Source of the DNA: Gemmata massiliana
GTDB lineage: Bacteria > Planctomycetota > Planctomycetia > Gemmatales > Gemmataceae
Assembly (NCBI GenBank): GCA_000531095.1
Contig: HG799463.1
Span: 815,417-879,416 of the forward strand
DNA: 64,000 nucleotides
Direction of reading: 5' to 3'
Part shown: piece by piece, positions 17,683 through 26,739 of the stretch
Layout of the letters: every line of letters begins with the position of its first letter
Numbering within the stretch: position 1 is the stretch's first letter
Position numbers and translations under genes: made by a program
Notes under the pieces: generated by a model
Databases searched by the model: none
Told to the model about the DNA's origin: nothing
The model's input: only the letters and a program-made list of their open reading frames with translations

Positions 17683-18603
17683 TCACCGGCGGAACAGGAG
17701 GTTGAGCATCTGGGCATCGGGCACGGCGGGGTTGAGCGGCGGGAGGTGGTCGTCCACGCGCTCGATAGCCACGGGAGTCAGGCCGCAATCCGCGCCGATC
17801 AGGGAGCACTCGAACCCGTGGGCGCGGAACCATTCCAGGTACGCGGCCGGGTCGCCCCCCGCGTTGCGAATGCCGATGGGCCAGTATTCGGTGAGGATCG
17901 CTCGCGGGCGGTCCGTGCGAATCAGGCCGTCCAGCCCCGCGACCACGTGCGGTTCGTAGCCCTGCACGTCGATCTTGATGAAGTCCGGCGCGTGCCAGTT
18001 GTTTGCAGTGAAGAGATCATCGAGCCGCACGACCGGCACTTCCACGAACGCGCGCCCGGCGGAATCGCCATCGGCGTAGAGCCGGTGGTCGCCCAGGTTA
18101 CCGACCGACTTGAAGAGTTTCGCGGTTCCCGGTGCGCCGCCCGCGGCGACGTTCACGGCGATTCCCCCGCGTGTACTCAGCTTCAAGTTCTTCTGAAGCA
18201 ATCCGAAGTTGTACGGCTCCGGTTCAATCGCAATGACGCGGCCCGTGTCGCCGACCAGCTTCGCCGCGAGTGTGGCGAGGTATCCGAGATTCCCGCCCAC
18301 ATCGAGGTACGTCATCCCGGGCCGGAGCAGCGCGCGCAGCGTAGCGGCCTCCGGTTCCTCGTAGCGGCCGTGAATGAAGATCCGGCGCCCCACCCCGAAG
18401 TCGCGCAAATCGACCCACAACCGGCCGTGCGGCACGCGCACCGTTCGCACGGCACGCCCCAGCGACACGAGCCGGCGCGCGAGCCACTCACCGCGCGCGG
18501 CGGGGGTCGTCACGAGCGCTGCGGCCCACGCGCGCCAGTGGTACAGTGGGCCGCGCACGAACGCGGGGACCAGAGTTTGGTACGCTTGCACGATCGCCGA
18601 CAT
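17683..18603 (-). CDS. FkbM family methyltransferase
   Basis: A 306-aa SAM-dependent methyltransferase. The SAM-binding motif I is TYLDVGGNLGYLATLAAKLVG, with motif II IAIEPEPYNF and the family's conserved VVRLDDLF and FIKIDVQGYEPHVVAGL blocks. FkbM-type enzymes O-methylate sugars in surface glycans or macrolides; here the context favours a methylated polysaccharide or its terminator. The start ATG at 18603 follows the ABC ATPase stop by 16 bp. Confidence 0.9.
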   Translation of the reverse strand: MSAIVQAYQTLVPAFVRGPLYHWRAWAAALVTTPAARGEWLARRLVSLGRAVRTVRVPHGRLWVDLRDFGVGRRIFIHGRYEEPEAATLRALLRPGMTYLDVGGNLGYLATLAAKLVGDTGRVIAIEPEPYNFGLLQKNLKLSTRGGIAVNVAAGGAPGTAKLFKSVGNLGDHRLYADGDSAGRAFVEVPVVRLDDLFTANNWHAPDFIKIDVQGYEPHVVAGLDGLIRTDRPRAILTEYWPIGIRNAGGDPAAYLEWFRAHGFECSLIGADCGLTPVAIERVDDHLPPLNPAVPDAQMLNLLFRR

Positions 18604-18619
18604 CGGGCCTCCACCCGGG

Positions 18620-19858
18620 TCAATCTCCGATTCGTTCCTCGGTCCACTCTAGCAGCGGCATCACCACGCCGAGCCGGTTCTCGATCTGTTGGAGCGAGCC
18701 GATCGCGGACACCTCGAAGTCGAGCACCGATTCGAGCAGGTCGTGTCCGCGGTCACCGACTTGGTTCGCTGCCACGAGCAAGTGATAGCGGCCCGGCGCG
18801 AGCAGGTGCGCCGGGAACCCCACGCGCGCCACGAATCGCCCGGGCCGGCGCGCGGTGCAGAACGCGCGTTTCGTGTCGTTGTCCGCGGTAGTGAGCACCG
18901 TTTGCCCGTCGTCGCGGTTCAAACGGAACGCGATCTGAGTGCTCGCGGGCGCGGCCACCTCGTACTCGATCTCAATGGCGAACGACTGGTCCGGGAGCAG
19001 CGCGGGCGCAACGGTCCCGTCTGCCCGGCGCACGCGGACCGTTTTGAGCGTCACGCGCCGGTTCGCACTTGGTTCGCGCGTGTCGGTCCACTCGGCCGCG
19101 AGATCGCCGCGCTGCGTGAGGTACGCGCGAACGGCTTCCGCCGGCGGCCCGTCCGTCACCACCTTGCCCTCAGCCAACACAATGGCGCGCGAGCACAGGT
19201 TCTGCACCGCGGTCATGTTGTGGCTGACGAACAGCACCGTGCGCCCACCGGCCGAAACCTCGCGCATCTTCCCCAAGCACCGGTTCTGGAACTCCGCGTC
19301 GCCGACCGCGAGCACCTCGTCGATGATGAGGATCTCGGGGTTCAGGTGCGCTGCGACCGCGAACGCGAGCCGCACGTACATGCCGCTCGAATACCGCTTC
19401 ACCGGCGTGTCGAGGAACCCCTCCACGCCCGCGAACGCGACGATCGCGTCGAAGCTCCGGGTGATCTCACGGCGGCTCATCCCGAGCACGCTGCCGTTCA
19501 GGAAGATGTTCTCGCGCCCGGTCAGTTCCGGGTGAAACCCGGTGCCCACTTCGAGGAGGCTCCCGACGCGCCCGCGCAGCTCCACGCGCCCGCCGGTCGG
19601 GTCCGCGATCCGCGACAGGATCTTCAGCAGTGTGCTCTTACCGGCCCCGTTGCGGCCGATGATGCCGACCACCTCACCGCGCTTCACCTCGAACGAAACG
19701 CCCTTCAGCGCCCAGAAATCCTCGGCTTCGGATGAGGTCGAAGCGCCCCCCGAACGCAGCGCGGACGCGAGCCACTCCGTAAGGTTCAGCCCGCCCTTCG
19801 GCCGACCGCCCAACCGGAACTGTTTCGTCAGATTTTCGACACGAATCGCCGGGTGCAT
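18620..19858 (-). CDS. polysaccharide ABC exporter ATP-binding subunit (Wzt type)
   Basis: A 412-aa ATPase, starting at ATG 19858 (MHPAIRVENLTKQF). Walker A is GRNGAGKST, the signature is KRYSSGMYVRLAF, and Walker B is EILIIDEVLAVGD, matching the O-antigen/teichoic acid exporter branch. Residues 245-405 form a C-terminal beta-sandwich domain (Wzt-C), which in characterised systems recognises the modified non-reducing end of the glycan. This agrees with the FkbM methyltransferase next to it. The permease lies upstream, beyond a 322-bp gap with nested inverted repeats. Confidence 0.92.
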   Translation of the reverse strand: MHPAIRVENLTKQFRLGGRPKGGLNLTEWLASALRSGGASTSSEAEDFWALKGVSFEVKRGEVVGIIGRNGAGKSTLLKILSRIADPTGGRVELRGRVGSLLEVGTGFHPELTGRENIFLNGSVLGMSRREITRSFDAIVAFAGVEGFLDTPVKRYSSGMYVRLAFAVAAHLNPEILIIDEVLAVGDAEFQNRCLGKMREVSAGGRTVLFVSHNMTAVQNLCSRAIVLAEGKVVTDGPPAEAVRAYLTQRGDLAAEWTDTREPSANRRVTLKTVRVRRADGTVAPALLPDQSFAIEIEYEVAAPASTQIAFRLNRDDGQTVLTTADNDTKRAFCTARRPGRFVARVGFPAHLLAPGRYHLLVAANQVGDRGHDLLESVLDFEVSAIGSLQQIENRLGVVMPLLEWTEERIGD

Positions 19859-19924
19859 GGCCTCAACTACTGTTCGTCCACAAGGCCGGAACACTTACGC
19901 AAATACCAAACAACGGTACCGGGC

Positions 19925-20149
19925 GAACGGCCGGTGTCAGCCGGCCGGTTACTGTGTTGAGCGCTTATGCTTTCTGTTTGTGGCACAGGCCTCTGGCCTG
20001 TGGAAGCACTCACACAGGCCAGAGGCCTGTGCCACAAACAAAAGACCAAACCTATCGATTCAACACGGCGCAACGCGCCCGGGTGCGCCGAGCGTGGGTG
20101 CAGTGAATAATCCGGCAGTCTCTTACCGGCCGGCTGACACCGGCCGTTC
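19925..20149. repeat. nested inverted repeats between the exporter genes
   Basis: Outer arms of 25 bp at 19925-19949 (GAACGGCCGGTGTCAGCCGG...) and 20125-20149 are perfect reverse complements. Between them a second perfect pair of 26 bp, 19977-20002 (TTTGTGGCACAGGCCTCTGG...) and 20013-20038, forms a hairpin with a 10-bp loop. Both arms also have internal partial palindromes (GGCCTCTGGCC, CCGGCCGG). The rest of the gap carries no gene. It lies between wzm- and wzt-like genes, so transcription of the ATPase would have to read through it or start after it. Confidence 0.9.
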
Positions 20150-20180
20150 ACCCGGAGCGACCGGCACGACTCTGCGTCTG

Positions 20181-21095
20181 CTAAATCGTGTCCGCGAAGG
20201 ATCGCTCCACGCGGCGGAAGTACAGCACACCCGCAACCGCGAAGAGTACGCCTACGGCCGATGACACGCCGAAAGCGTACCAGTCGATTGCCCCACCGAG
20301 CGCTGATTGGCGGAACGCGAGCACCAGCCCGTAGGCCGGGTTCAGCGGGAGGTAAGTTTGAGCTGTTGGCCCGAGTGCTTCGGTCGGCAAGTAGATGCTC
20401 GGCGTCGCGAACATCCACAACTGCACGCCGAACGTGAGCACGTACTTGAAGTCGCGCTGCGACACGATCAGCGCCGCGAGCAGTACGCCCACTCCAGCCG
20501 ACGCGACCGCAAGCATTAGCACTACGAGCGGCATCGCGAGGATCGACCACCCGGGCACGACGCCGAACGACAGAGCTATAACCGCGAGCAAGCCCGACGC
20601 AATGACCAAATCGAACACACTGACGCCGACCGTACTGAGCGGGATCACGAGGCGCGGGAAGTAGATTTTCGTCACGAGCCGCTCGTTCGCGACCACGCTG
20701 CCAGCCGCCGTGGTCACGGTGCCCCCGAAGAACGTCCACGCGACCATCCCGGCGAATACGAACAGCGGGTAGTGCTCGATCCCGTTCGACGTTCCGGCCA
20801 TCTTGCCGAGGAACAACACGAACACGGCCATCGTCGCGAGCGGCTGCGCGACCGCCCAGCCGAGCCCGAGGACCGTCTGCTTGTACCGAACCTTGACGTC
20901 GCGCAGCGCGAGAAAAAACAACAGCTCGCGGTAGCGCCAGAGTTCCCGCACGTCGGGCAGCGCCCAGCCGCGTTGCGGTTCCAGTACAGTGAGGGGCGGT
21001 TCGGTCTCGGCTGTTGGCGCAGAAGCACCCGCTACCAGCTCCGGAATCTCTCCGCGCACAGTATCGGCTTCGGGTTGCGCATCGGTAACCACCAT
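20181..21095 (-). CDS. polysaccharide ABC exporter permease (Wzm type)
   Basis: A 304-aa ABC-2 type permease. A soluble head of about 60 residues precedes the conserved interface segment RELLFFLALRDVKVRYKQTVLGLGWA, then six hydrophobic segments, ending in ALGGAIDWYAFGVSSAVGVLFAVAG and RRVERSFADTI. It should form the membrane channel for a lipid-linked glycan with the ATPase at 18620-19858. ATG 21095 is close to the stop of the VanZ-like gene at 21105, so the two are probably cotranscribed. Confidence 0.93.
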   Translation of the reverse strand: MVVTDAQPEADTVRGEIPELVAGASAPTAETEPPLTVLEPQRGWALPDVRELWRYRELLFFLALRDVKVRYKQTVLGLGWAVAQPLATMAVFVLFLGKMAGTSNGIEHYPLFVFAGMVAWTFFGGTVTTAAGSVVANERLVTKIYFPRLVIPLSTVGVSVFDLVIASGLLAVIALSFGVVPGWSILAMPLVVLMLAVASAGVGVLLAALIVSQRDFKYVLTFGVQLWMFATPSIYLPTEALGPTAQTYLPLNPAYGLVLAFRQSALGGAIDWYAFGVSSAVGVLFAVAGVLYFRRVERSFADTI

Positions 21096-21104
21096 ACCCT
21101 ACCT

Positions 21105-22439
21105 TTAGCACACGGGGCGGGGCGTTCGCGCTGGCGAACTGCCGCTTCGCACACAAGTTAAACTCGAACCGACCACACCAACCGCCGCGCCGAGGCCGCC
21201 GAGCAGCACGTCGGTGATGCAGGGCGTGTGCGTGTCGTACCAGCGCTGCCCGTTCTCGAAGAACGCGGAGACGGCCACCCCTAAAATGACGGCAATCGCC
21301 ACAGCGGCGCTAACCGATCCGTGCGGACCACGTCGGGAGCGCGGGGGCAAACGCCAGGCTGCAACAAGCACGCCGAGCAGCCCGAACAGCACCAACTTCG
21401 TGAGCATCTCTTCGAGCGTAAAGAGCGGATCACCGCTTTCGAGCGGGCGCCCGGGCATCCAGTCGAACGGGCGCGGAACTTCGAGTCGCGGGGTATTCGC
21501 AGGAGGCTGCGTGACGGGCGTCATCCCGGCGAACCACACGATTCCCCAACTCATCGCGAACGGGATCGCGAGCCCCTCGTGGTGAACGCGCCCCGCGTAC
21601 CACCCGGCGATCACGGCCAGCGTGCCGACGACCGCGTCCGTTGTACTCGGGGTGCGAGACTTCACAACCAGCTGGGCCGATTCCAAACACAGCGCAACAG
21701 CCCCGGCCACGAGCGCAACGCGAATTACGCTCCACGACTGTACCCGCCCCCCGAGCCGTGCCGCGAGCACCCCGAGCGGGAAGTACAGGCCCACGAGTTT
21801 GGCCAACTTCGCGATCTGCTCCCACCGCTCCGCGGCGTTCAGCCCCTCGAAGGTGCCGAACGGCACGAACCGAACCGTGTCGCGTATCTTCCGATACAGT
21901 TCGGCCGGACTCGCACTGAGATCGAGCGGGAGTACCTGAATGAATGCGAGCAGCGCGAGATACGCAATGAGCACTTTTCCAGCGGCGTTCACATCGGCCC
22001 GCGCCCACATCAGGCGAACGTGGTCCGTGAGCTTCTGGCCCCACAGCACCCACGCCACCATTCCCGCGAGAGCGCCCAAGCCCTGCGCCACGATGTCCGA
22101 TACCGAGCAGGTACGTTCGACGGTGTAGAGCTGCGTGAACTCGACTGCGCTGGAAAACAGCACACAGACAGGCAGGAGGAGCGCCCCGCGACCCGCGACC
22201 TTGCGCCGCGGCCACGAACGATCGACGGCCACTAGTCCCAGGAGCACGAAGCCGAGGGGCGTTCCGAGCATCACGTTCGCGATCGCGTCGGACCGCGAGG
22301 TGATTTTCACCCCTTCAGTCAGGACGCGCCCGAAGCTGTTCGTGCGCGGGCCGAAGTGAAACGGCACGAGGCTGCCGTACACGATGAACGCGGCCACCCC
22401 GACCAAGACCCACGCATACACCCCGCGCACGGACTTCAC
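21105..22439 (-). CDS. VanZ-like membrane protein
   Basis: A 444-aa polytopic protein that starts at GTG 22439, overlapping the TGA of the exosortase gene by 4 bp; GAGGGGG is the ribosome-binding site. It has about ten hydrophobic segments and two copies of a VanZ-like pattern: YGSLVPFHFG...DAIANVMLGTPLGFVLLG then FTQLYTVERTCSVSDIVAQGLGAL in the first half, and the related RTPSTTDAVVGTL and HTPCITDVLLGGLGA later. VanZ-like proteins often lie next to exosortases. Its biochemical role is unknown. Longer readings starting at 22697 would lie over the exosortase and are not supported. Confidence 0.85.
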   Translation of the reverse strand: MKSVRGVYAWVLVGVAAFIVYGSLVPFHFGPRTNSFGRVLTEGVKITSRSDAIANVMLGTPLGFVLLGLVAVDRSWPRRKVAGRGALLLPVCVLFSSAVEFTQLYTVERTCSVSDIVAQGLGALAGMVAWVLWGQKLTDHVRLMWARADVNAAGKVLIAYLALLAFIQVLPLDLSASPAELYRKIRDTVRFVPFGTFEGLNAAERWEQIAKLAKLVGLYFPLGVLAARLGGRVQSWSVIRVALVAGAVALCLESAQLVVKSRTPSTTDAVVGTLAVIAGWYAGRVHHEGLAIPFAMSWGIVWFAGMTPVTQPPANTPRLEVPRPFDWMPGRPLESGDPLFTLEEMLTKLVLFGLLGVLVAAWRLPPRSRRGPHGSVSAAVAIAVILGVAVSAFFENGQRWYDTHTPCITDVLLGGLGAAVGVVGSSLTCVRSGSSPARTPRPVC

Positions 22440-23509
22440 CGACTCGCCCCCTCGGACGGGGCCGGTTGGGGAACCGCGGCGGGCTTTGCCGGCTGTGCCG
22501 CAGTCGGGAGTGCGGCGGGCGCCCGCGTGCTGCCCTTCCCCGGTACGGGTGCGGTCATGATGAGGTACGCCGGGTTCGCCGAATTCATTTTGAGCATTTC
22601 CTCGCGGCTCGCCTTCCCACCTTCGTCCACGAACACCCAGTCCAGGAGCTTCAACTCTCCCCACAACACGGCCAGCGCCAGGGGCATCATCATCCACCCC
22701 GCGAAGTCGTGGAACACCCGGTCCCCGAGTTCCTTACCGGCTTCGTTATACAGCACCCCGGTGAGCGCGATCCGCAACACGTTCGAGAGCACCGCGACGG
22801 GCACGGCCGAAACGAGGATCAGCCCGCGGTCGAGCCACGGGCGCTGCACGAGCACCGCCATCCCGGTCGCGAGCGCGGCGAACGTGAGCAACATGCTCAG
22901 CCCGCTGCACGCCTCCTCGACCCGCAGCACGTGGTCCTTGACGTGCAGGATGATCCCCTCGCGGTACGTCGGGTAGCCAATGGTTTGAAGTACGAACTCG
23001 GACGCGATCGACGCGACCTTCTGGAGCTGCCAGCCGAGGGCGTGCTCGACTCGCCAGGGCAGCGGGAACATGAACAGCAGGAACGCGAGCGCCGGCCACA
23101 GCCATTTCAGCGCCTTCCATCCGCCCAAAAGCAGCGTCACGCCACACAGATTCAGCACGAACGACAGCCCCTGCATCCACTCCTTACCAACGTTCCGGTC
23201 GCCGAACACGACGAACAGCCCGCCCCCGACCGCGAGGAACGCGAGGCCCCACGGCTCCGGCCAGCGAACGCGATCGGGCGCCCACGAGCGCCAGCGCCAC
23301 GCCAGATACGCCGCGAAAAACGGCACGAGGAACCCGTGCGAGTAGTCCGGCTTCAGCCACTCCCCATAGCAGTATCGGAACAGGGCGGCGTAAACGAACA
23401 CCAGCACCCCGACGAGCGCGACCAGGGCCGCGATCCAGCCGGGGGTGCGAACCACTTCGGCGGCGAGAGCGGAACCGGACCGCGATGGAGAGGAGGGGGC
23501 AGAACTCAC
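22436..23509 (-). CDS. exosortase/archaeosortase family protein
   Basis: A polytopic membrane transpeptidase of the EpsH/exosortase family. The family's catalytic residues are visible in proper order: Cys about 201 in VEEACSGLSMLL, Arg about 246 in LSNVLRIALTG, His about 267 in VFHDFAGWMMMP. The N-terminal region SHGFLVPFFAAYLAWRW is also typical. Exosortases cleave and attach PEP-CTERM-type proteins during export and lie in EPS loci. GTG 23509, preceded by GGAG, is the chosen start; a TTG 41 codons upstream is the longer alternative. No PEP-CTERM substrate was seen in the window. Confidence 0.88.
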   Translation of the reverse strand: MSSAPSSPSRSGSALAAEVVRTPGWIAALVALVGVLVFVYAALFRYCYGEWLKPDYSHGFLVPFFAAYLAWRWRSWAPDRVRWPEPWGLAFLAVGGGLFVVFGDRNVGKEWMQGLSFVLNLCGVTLLLGGWKALKWLWPALAFLLFMFPLPWRVEHALGWQLQKVASIASEFVLQTIGYPTYREGIILHVKDHVLRVEEACSGLSMLLTFAALATGMAVLVQRPWLDRGLILVSAVPVAVLSNVLRIALTGVLYNEAGKELGDRVFHDFAGWMMMPLALAVLWGELKLLDWVFVDEGGKASREEMLKMNSANPAYLIMTAPVPGKGSTRAPAALPTAAQPAKPAAVPQPAPSEGASR

Positions 23510-23757
23510 GGATGCGGTCTCCGGGCAAGCGGTGGGCAGTTCAACATATACCAGAATCAGACTGCGGGGCAGGCCGATTTCCGGGGCGATTGCAACCGTA
23601 GGACACGTTCGCGGACCGCGATTTGCGCACAAAGTTCCCGCGGAGTGTGCGAAGTGTGTTAGCGTAAACTATGGTTATCGGTCGGATTGGGGTGTATACT
23701 CACTAGCGCCTCCTCTCCGGTACTTGCCCCGCATCCGTCCCGGCAGGGCTTTGGTCC

Positions 23758-25313
23758 GTGAACGATCCTCTAATCGCCCGGTTCGCCGGCGCCTGCGGCG
23801 CGACCGCCCCGCTGGACCTGCGCGTTGATCTGGCCGGCGGCGGCCTGCTCGCCGAAGGTTCGGTCGACCAACCATTCACCCTCGTCGGGCGCGACGACTC
23901 CTGCGACGTCACCCTTTCCGACCCCGACATCAACCCGAGGCACGCCTGGCTCCAGACCCTCGGCGGGCGCGTGTTCGCCGTTGATCTGGGGAGCCGCACG
24001 GGGCTCGTGTGGCCGAGCGGCACCCGCGGGCCCGGCTGGCTCGACGCGGGCGTCGCCGCGAAGGTCGGGCTGTTCCTGCTCCGGGCGTCGCCGCGAAGGT
24101 CGGGCCGTTCCTGCTCCGGCTCCGCGTGCCCGTCACCGACCGCCCCAGCACGTTCCCCCCGGACTACAACCCGCTCGCGGCCGATACGGGCGCCAAAACG
24201 CGATCGGTGGTGTCGCTGGAGTTCCGGAACGGGAAGCGGGCCAAAGACCGCTGGGCGGTGAACCGGCTCATCACGCTCGTCGGGCGCTCGCCCGATTGCA
24301 AAATCCACCTGACGGCCGACGACATCTCCCTGTACCACTGCGGCCTCGTGTCCACGCGCGACGGCCTGTGGGTCGTGGACCTGTCCGGGCGCGGGGTCGT
24401 GGTGAACGGCGAGCGCATGCGCGTCGCGCCGCTCACCAACGGCGCGGAACTGTGGGTCGGGCGGTTCCTGATCGGGTGCCAGTATCAAGCCTCGGCCCCG
24501 CCGTTCGCCGGTTCTTCGGGTGCGCCCCCCGGCGACCACGGGGTCATGAACTCGGCCTCGACCTCGAAGAACTCGCCGGTGCTCCCGTCCGAAACTCCCG
24601 CCCCGAAACCGGCCCAGGGAACGGAAGACGAAGTCGAACTCGGGGCCACGCCCGAATCGGCCGACGATCTGCCGAACTCGCACATCATGGCGGATGCGTT
24701 CCGGCTGCCGGCCGGAGGGAACGGACCGGCCTCGAACCCGATCACCGTCTCCAATTCCGGCCCGCCCCCGACCACCGCCGCGCCCGTTCTCCCCGAAGTG
24801 CCGCTGGCGGGGCTATTCAGCGCGATCGGGCTGGAACCGACCGATCAGGAGTCGCTCGCACCAATTTTGCGCCAAATGGCCGATCTCCACGCCCGGATGT
24901 CCGGCGAATTCGAGCAGTGGTTGCGCCTGGTCGCCCGGTTGTTCGGTCGGGTGAGGCACGAGCACCTGTCGATCGTTCAGACCGAGCTGAACCGGATCGA
25001 AGCCCTGACGATCGAAATCACATCCCTTCAGTCAGAAATCTCGCGCCAGGTGGTCGCCCGCGCCACTACGGACGGCGTGCCGGTCCCCTCGACCGACGGC
25101 CACGTGTTCCCCCGCCCGCCCGCGGACCCGGGCGCGGCGCGCCCGGAAGCGTGGGTGCCACCGTCCGCGCGCACCCCCATTCCCGATCCCCCGATCCCGC
25201 GCAGCCTCGACACGACACCCGCACCGGCACAAAGTCTGGACCGGCTCCACGCGCTCCAACACGAGCGCGCCACGCGGTGGCAGGCGGTCATCGCGCTCTT
25301 CTCGCGCGGCTGA
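23758..25313 (+). pseudogene. two-FHA-domain protein, frame broken by a 35-bp tandem duplication
   Basis: The first part (GTG 23758) encodes an FHA domain, FTLVGRDDSCDVTLSDPDIN..RHAWLQ..DLGSRTGLVW, but shifts into meaningless sequence after about residue 112 and stops at 24261. The rest, read from the third frame to 25313, carries a second FHA (LITLVGRSPDCKIHLTADDIS..LYHCGLV..VVVNGERM), a Pro-rich linker and a helical end. The switch falls in a 35-bp tandem repeat (24048-24117); removing one copy joins both into about 506 aa. Either a recent mutation, a sequencing error or a phase-variable repeat could explain this. FHA domains bind pThr peptides. Confidence 0.8.
24048..24117 (+). repeat. 35-bp tandem duplication, two units
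   Basis: Unit 1 is 24048-24082 and unit 2 is 24083-24117. They differ at one base (GGGCTG versus GGGCCG). Since 35 is not a multiple of three, the duplication shifts the FHA gene by one frame. Both units encode GVAAKVG(L/P)FLLR in their own frames. Confidence 0.95.
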
Positions 25314-25434
25314 AGCCCCGGTTCGGTCGAACTTACAAATCGCACGACAGGTCTGGAATCCGTTCCCGAGAACGATTACGCTAATATCCCATTTGTGCGC
25401 TTCGCGCCCGGGAGCCAACGCGAAAGACGGAGTC

Positions 25435-25890
25435 ATGCGTCGACCTTTTGGCAGCGGGCTGGTGACTGCGCTCCTCGTGCTCGCGATTGGGTGTGGTAAA
25501 AAAGCCGATCCGCCGCGCAACGAGAGCATCGAGGGCGCGTGGCTCCTCGTCCGGTTGGAGGCCGGCGGCGCGGTCCAGGACAAGTACGTTAGCGCGATGC
25601 CGGAAGGGGAAAAGACGGTCAAAATCACCGCGAACCAGTTAACGTTCCCCGGGGGCAATAAGGAGGCGCCGCTGAGCTACACGCTCGATTCCTCGAAAAG
25701 CCCCAACGAAATCGACATGAGCGGAACGAACCCGAACGGCCAATCCGAAAAGATGTACGGTGTCTGTAAACTCGAAGGTGACAAGCTCACGATCTGTGCC
25801 ACGAAATCCGAAGATCCCGCGAACCGCCCGAAAGAGTTCAAAACTTCTGCAACTGCTCAGGCGCTACTTATGGTTTTCGAGAAGAAGTAG
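25435..25890 (+). CDS. TIGR03067-like lipoprotein
   Basis: A 151-aa lipoprotein starting at ATG 25435, with a signal peptide and lipobox (LVLAIGCGKKAD). The mature part, IEGAWLLVRLEAGG then KTVKITANQLTF, KSPNEIDMSG, MYGVCKLEGDKLTIC and RPKEFKT, matches the pattern of TIGR03067, a planctomycete/acidobacterial domain of unknown function with a lipocalin-like barrel appearance. ATG 25435 is chosen because the 14 upstream codons show no signal character. It stands alone between the FHA gene and a further lipoprotein. Confidence 0.85.
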   Translation: MRRPFGSGLVTALLVLAIGCGKKADPPRNESIEGAWLLVRLEAGGAVQDKYVSAMPEGEKTVKITANQLTFPGGNKEAPLSYTLDSSKSPNEIDMSGTNPNGQSEKMYGVCKLEGDKLTICATKSEDPANRPKEFKTSATAQALLMVFEKK

Positions 25891-26227
25891 CGCCCGAGAC
25901 CGTGAATTTTCGCACGGACCTCGCACCCGTGCATCACTCTCCCGCCCACGCACACGCTCTCCCGCCCCTCTGGCACGGGGCACGCCCATTTCTCTCCCCA
26001 ATCGCCCGTTCGCCCGTTCGCCCGGGGCGCGTAGCCCTCACCCGGACCCCCCGAATCCGTCTCACTGACGGATGCCGGTCCAGTGCGCACACGCATATTA
26101 CAGCACACATCGACCTCCACATTTCTCGAACGTAATTTGACAATTTTCGCTTGATTGAAACGCGGATACGTGAGATATATTCACGAGTTCTTCATTGCCC
26201 CTCTCTCGCTCATCTTTAGAGGCTCTC
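25891..26227. other. intergenic region upstream of the lipoprotein/DUF1559 pair
   Basis: A 337-bp gap, AT-rich at its right end. It contains a short tandem of TCGCCCGT (three units near 26002-26025) and the promoter-like boxes described separately at 26151-26181. No RNA gene or terminator hairpin was identified. Confidence 0.4.
26151..26181 (+). promoter_or_regulatory. possible sigma-70-like promoter
   Basis: TTGATT at 26151-26156 and TATATT at 26176-26181 are separated by 19 bp, 46 bp before the lipoprotein start at 26228, in an unusually AT-rich stretch of a GC-rich window. The spacing is longer than the optimum, so this is a weak call. Confidence 0.3.
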
Positions 26228-26659
26228 ATGTTCTCGTTCCGCGGGTTCGTCCCATTATTTGTCCTCATTGTTTTCTCGGCCGGGTGCTCCGACCCGCACG
26301 GGGGGCGGAAGGAGATCTCCGGGGCGGTCAAATTCAAGGGCCAACCGCTCAAGGACGGCACGGTGTCGTTCGAGCCGCTCGACGGGCAACCGACCCGCGC
26401 GACCGTGCTGCTGACCGCGGGGGATTTCACGATCCCCAGACCGACCGGCCTCGTACCGGGCCGGTACCTGCTCCGCGTGTCGGCGGGCGACGGCAAGACG
26501 GCGGTTAATCCGGTCGAGGCCGACAAGCCGCCCGGCCCCGGTGGAGGCACCAACATCATCTCCAAGGAACTAATCCCGGCCGACTGGAATGTGAAATCCA
26601 AGCAGGAGCGCACGGTCGCCGCGGACGGCCCGAACCGGTTCGACATCGAAATTCCTTAA
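26228..26659 (+). CDS. small lipoprotein preceding a DUF1559 gene
   Basis: A 143-aa lipoprotein (ATG 26228). Residues 1-20 form a signal peptide with lipobox ([10 protein letters not shown]). The mature part has [21 protein letters not shown], resembling the GRVHGTIKYQGKPLTGATVIF beta-sandwich of the lipoprotein at 7027, then [13 protein letters not shown]. This suggests a transthyretin-like/carboxypeptidase-regulatory fold. It lies 80 bp before the DUF1559 gene on the same strand, the same partnership as at 7.0-8.4 kb but in the reverse gene order. Confidence 0.82.
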   Translation: MFSFRGFVPLFVLIVFSAGCSDPHGGRKEISGAVKFKGQPLKDGTVSFEPLDGQPTRATVLLTAGDFTIPRPTGLVPGRYLLRVSAGDGKTAVNPVEADKPPGPGGGTNIISKELIPADWNVKSKQERTVAADGPNRFDIEIP

Positions 26660-26739
26660 AAATCGCCCTTCTCCTTGTTCCGCCGTGGGTTTTCCGTCTG
26701 TCCTCTCTCATTTCTGTTTTTTCAGAAAGGAAGACGCTC

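Noticed and set aside
24040..24120. Programmed ribosomal frameshifting in the FHA gene
   Set aside because: No slippery heptamer with a downstream structure is needed; the 35-bp duplication explains the frame change.
26098..26646. 182-codon minus-strand frame opposite the lipoprotein
   Set aside because: No domain; the plus-strand lipoprotein has a clear lipobox and is in a conserved pairing.
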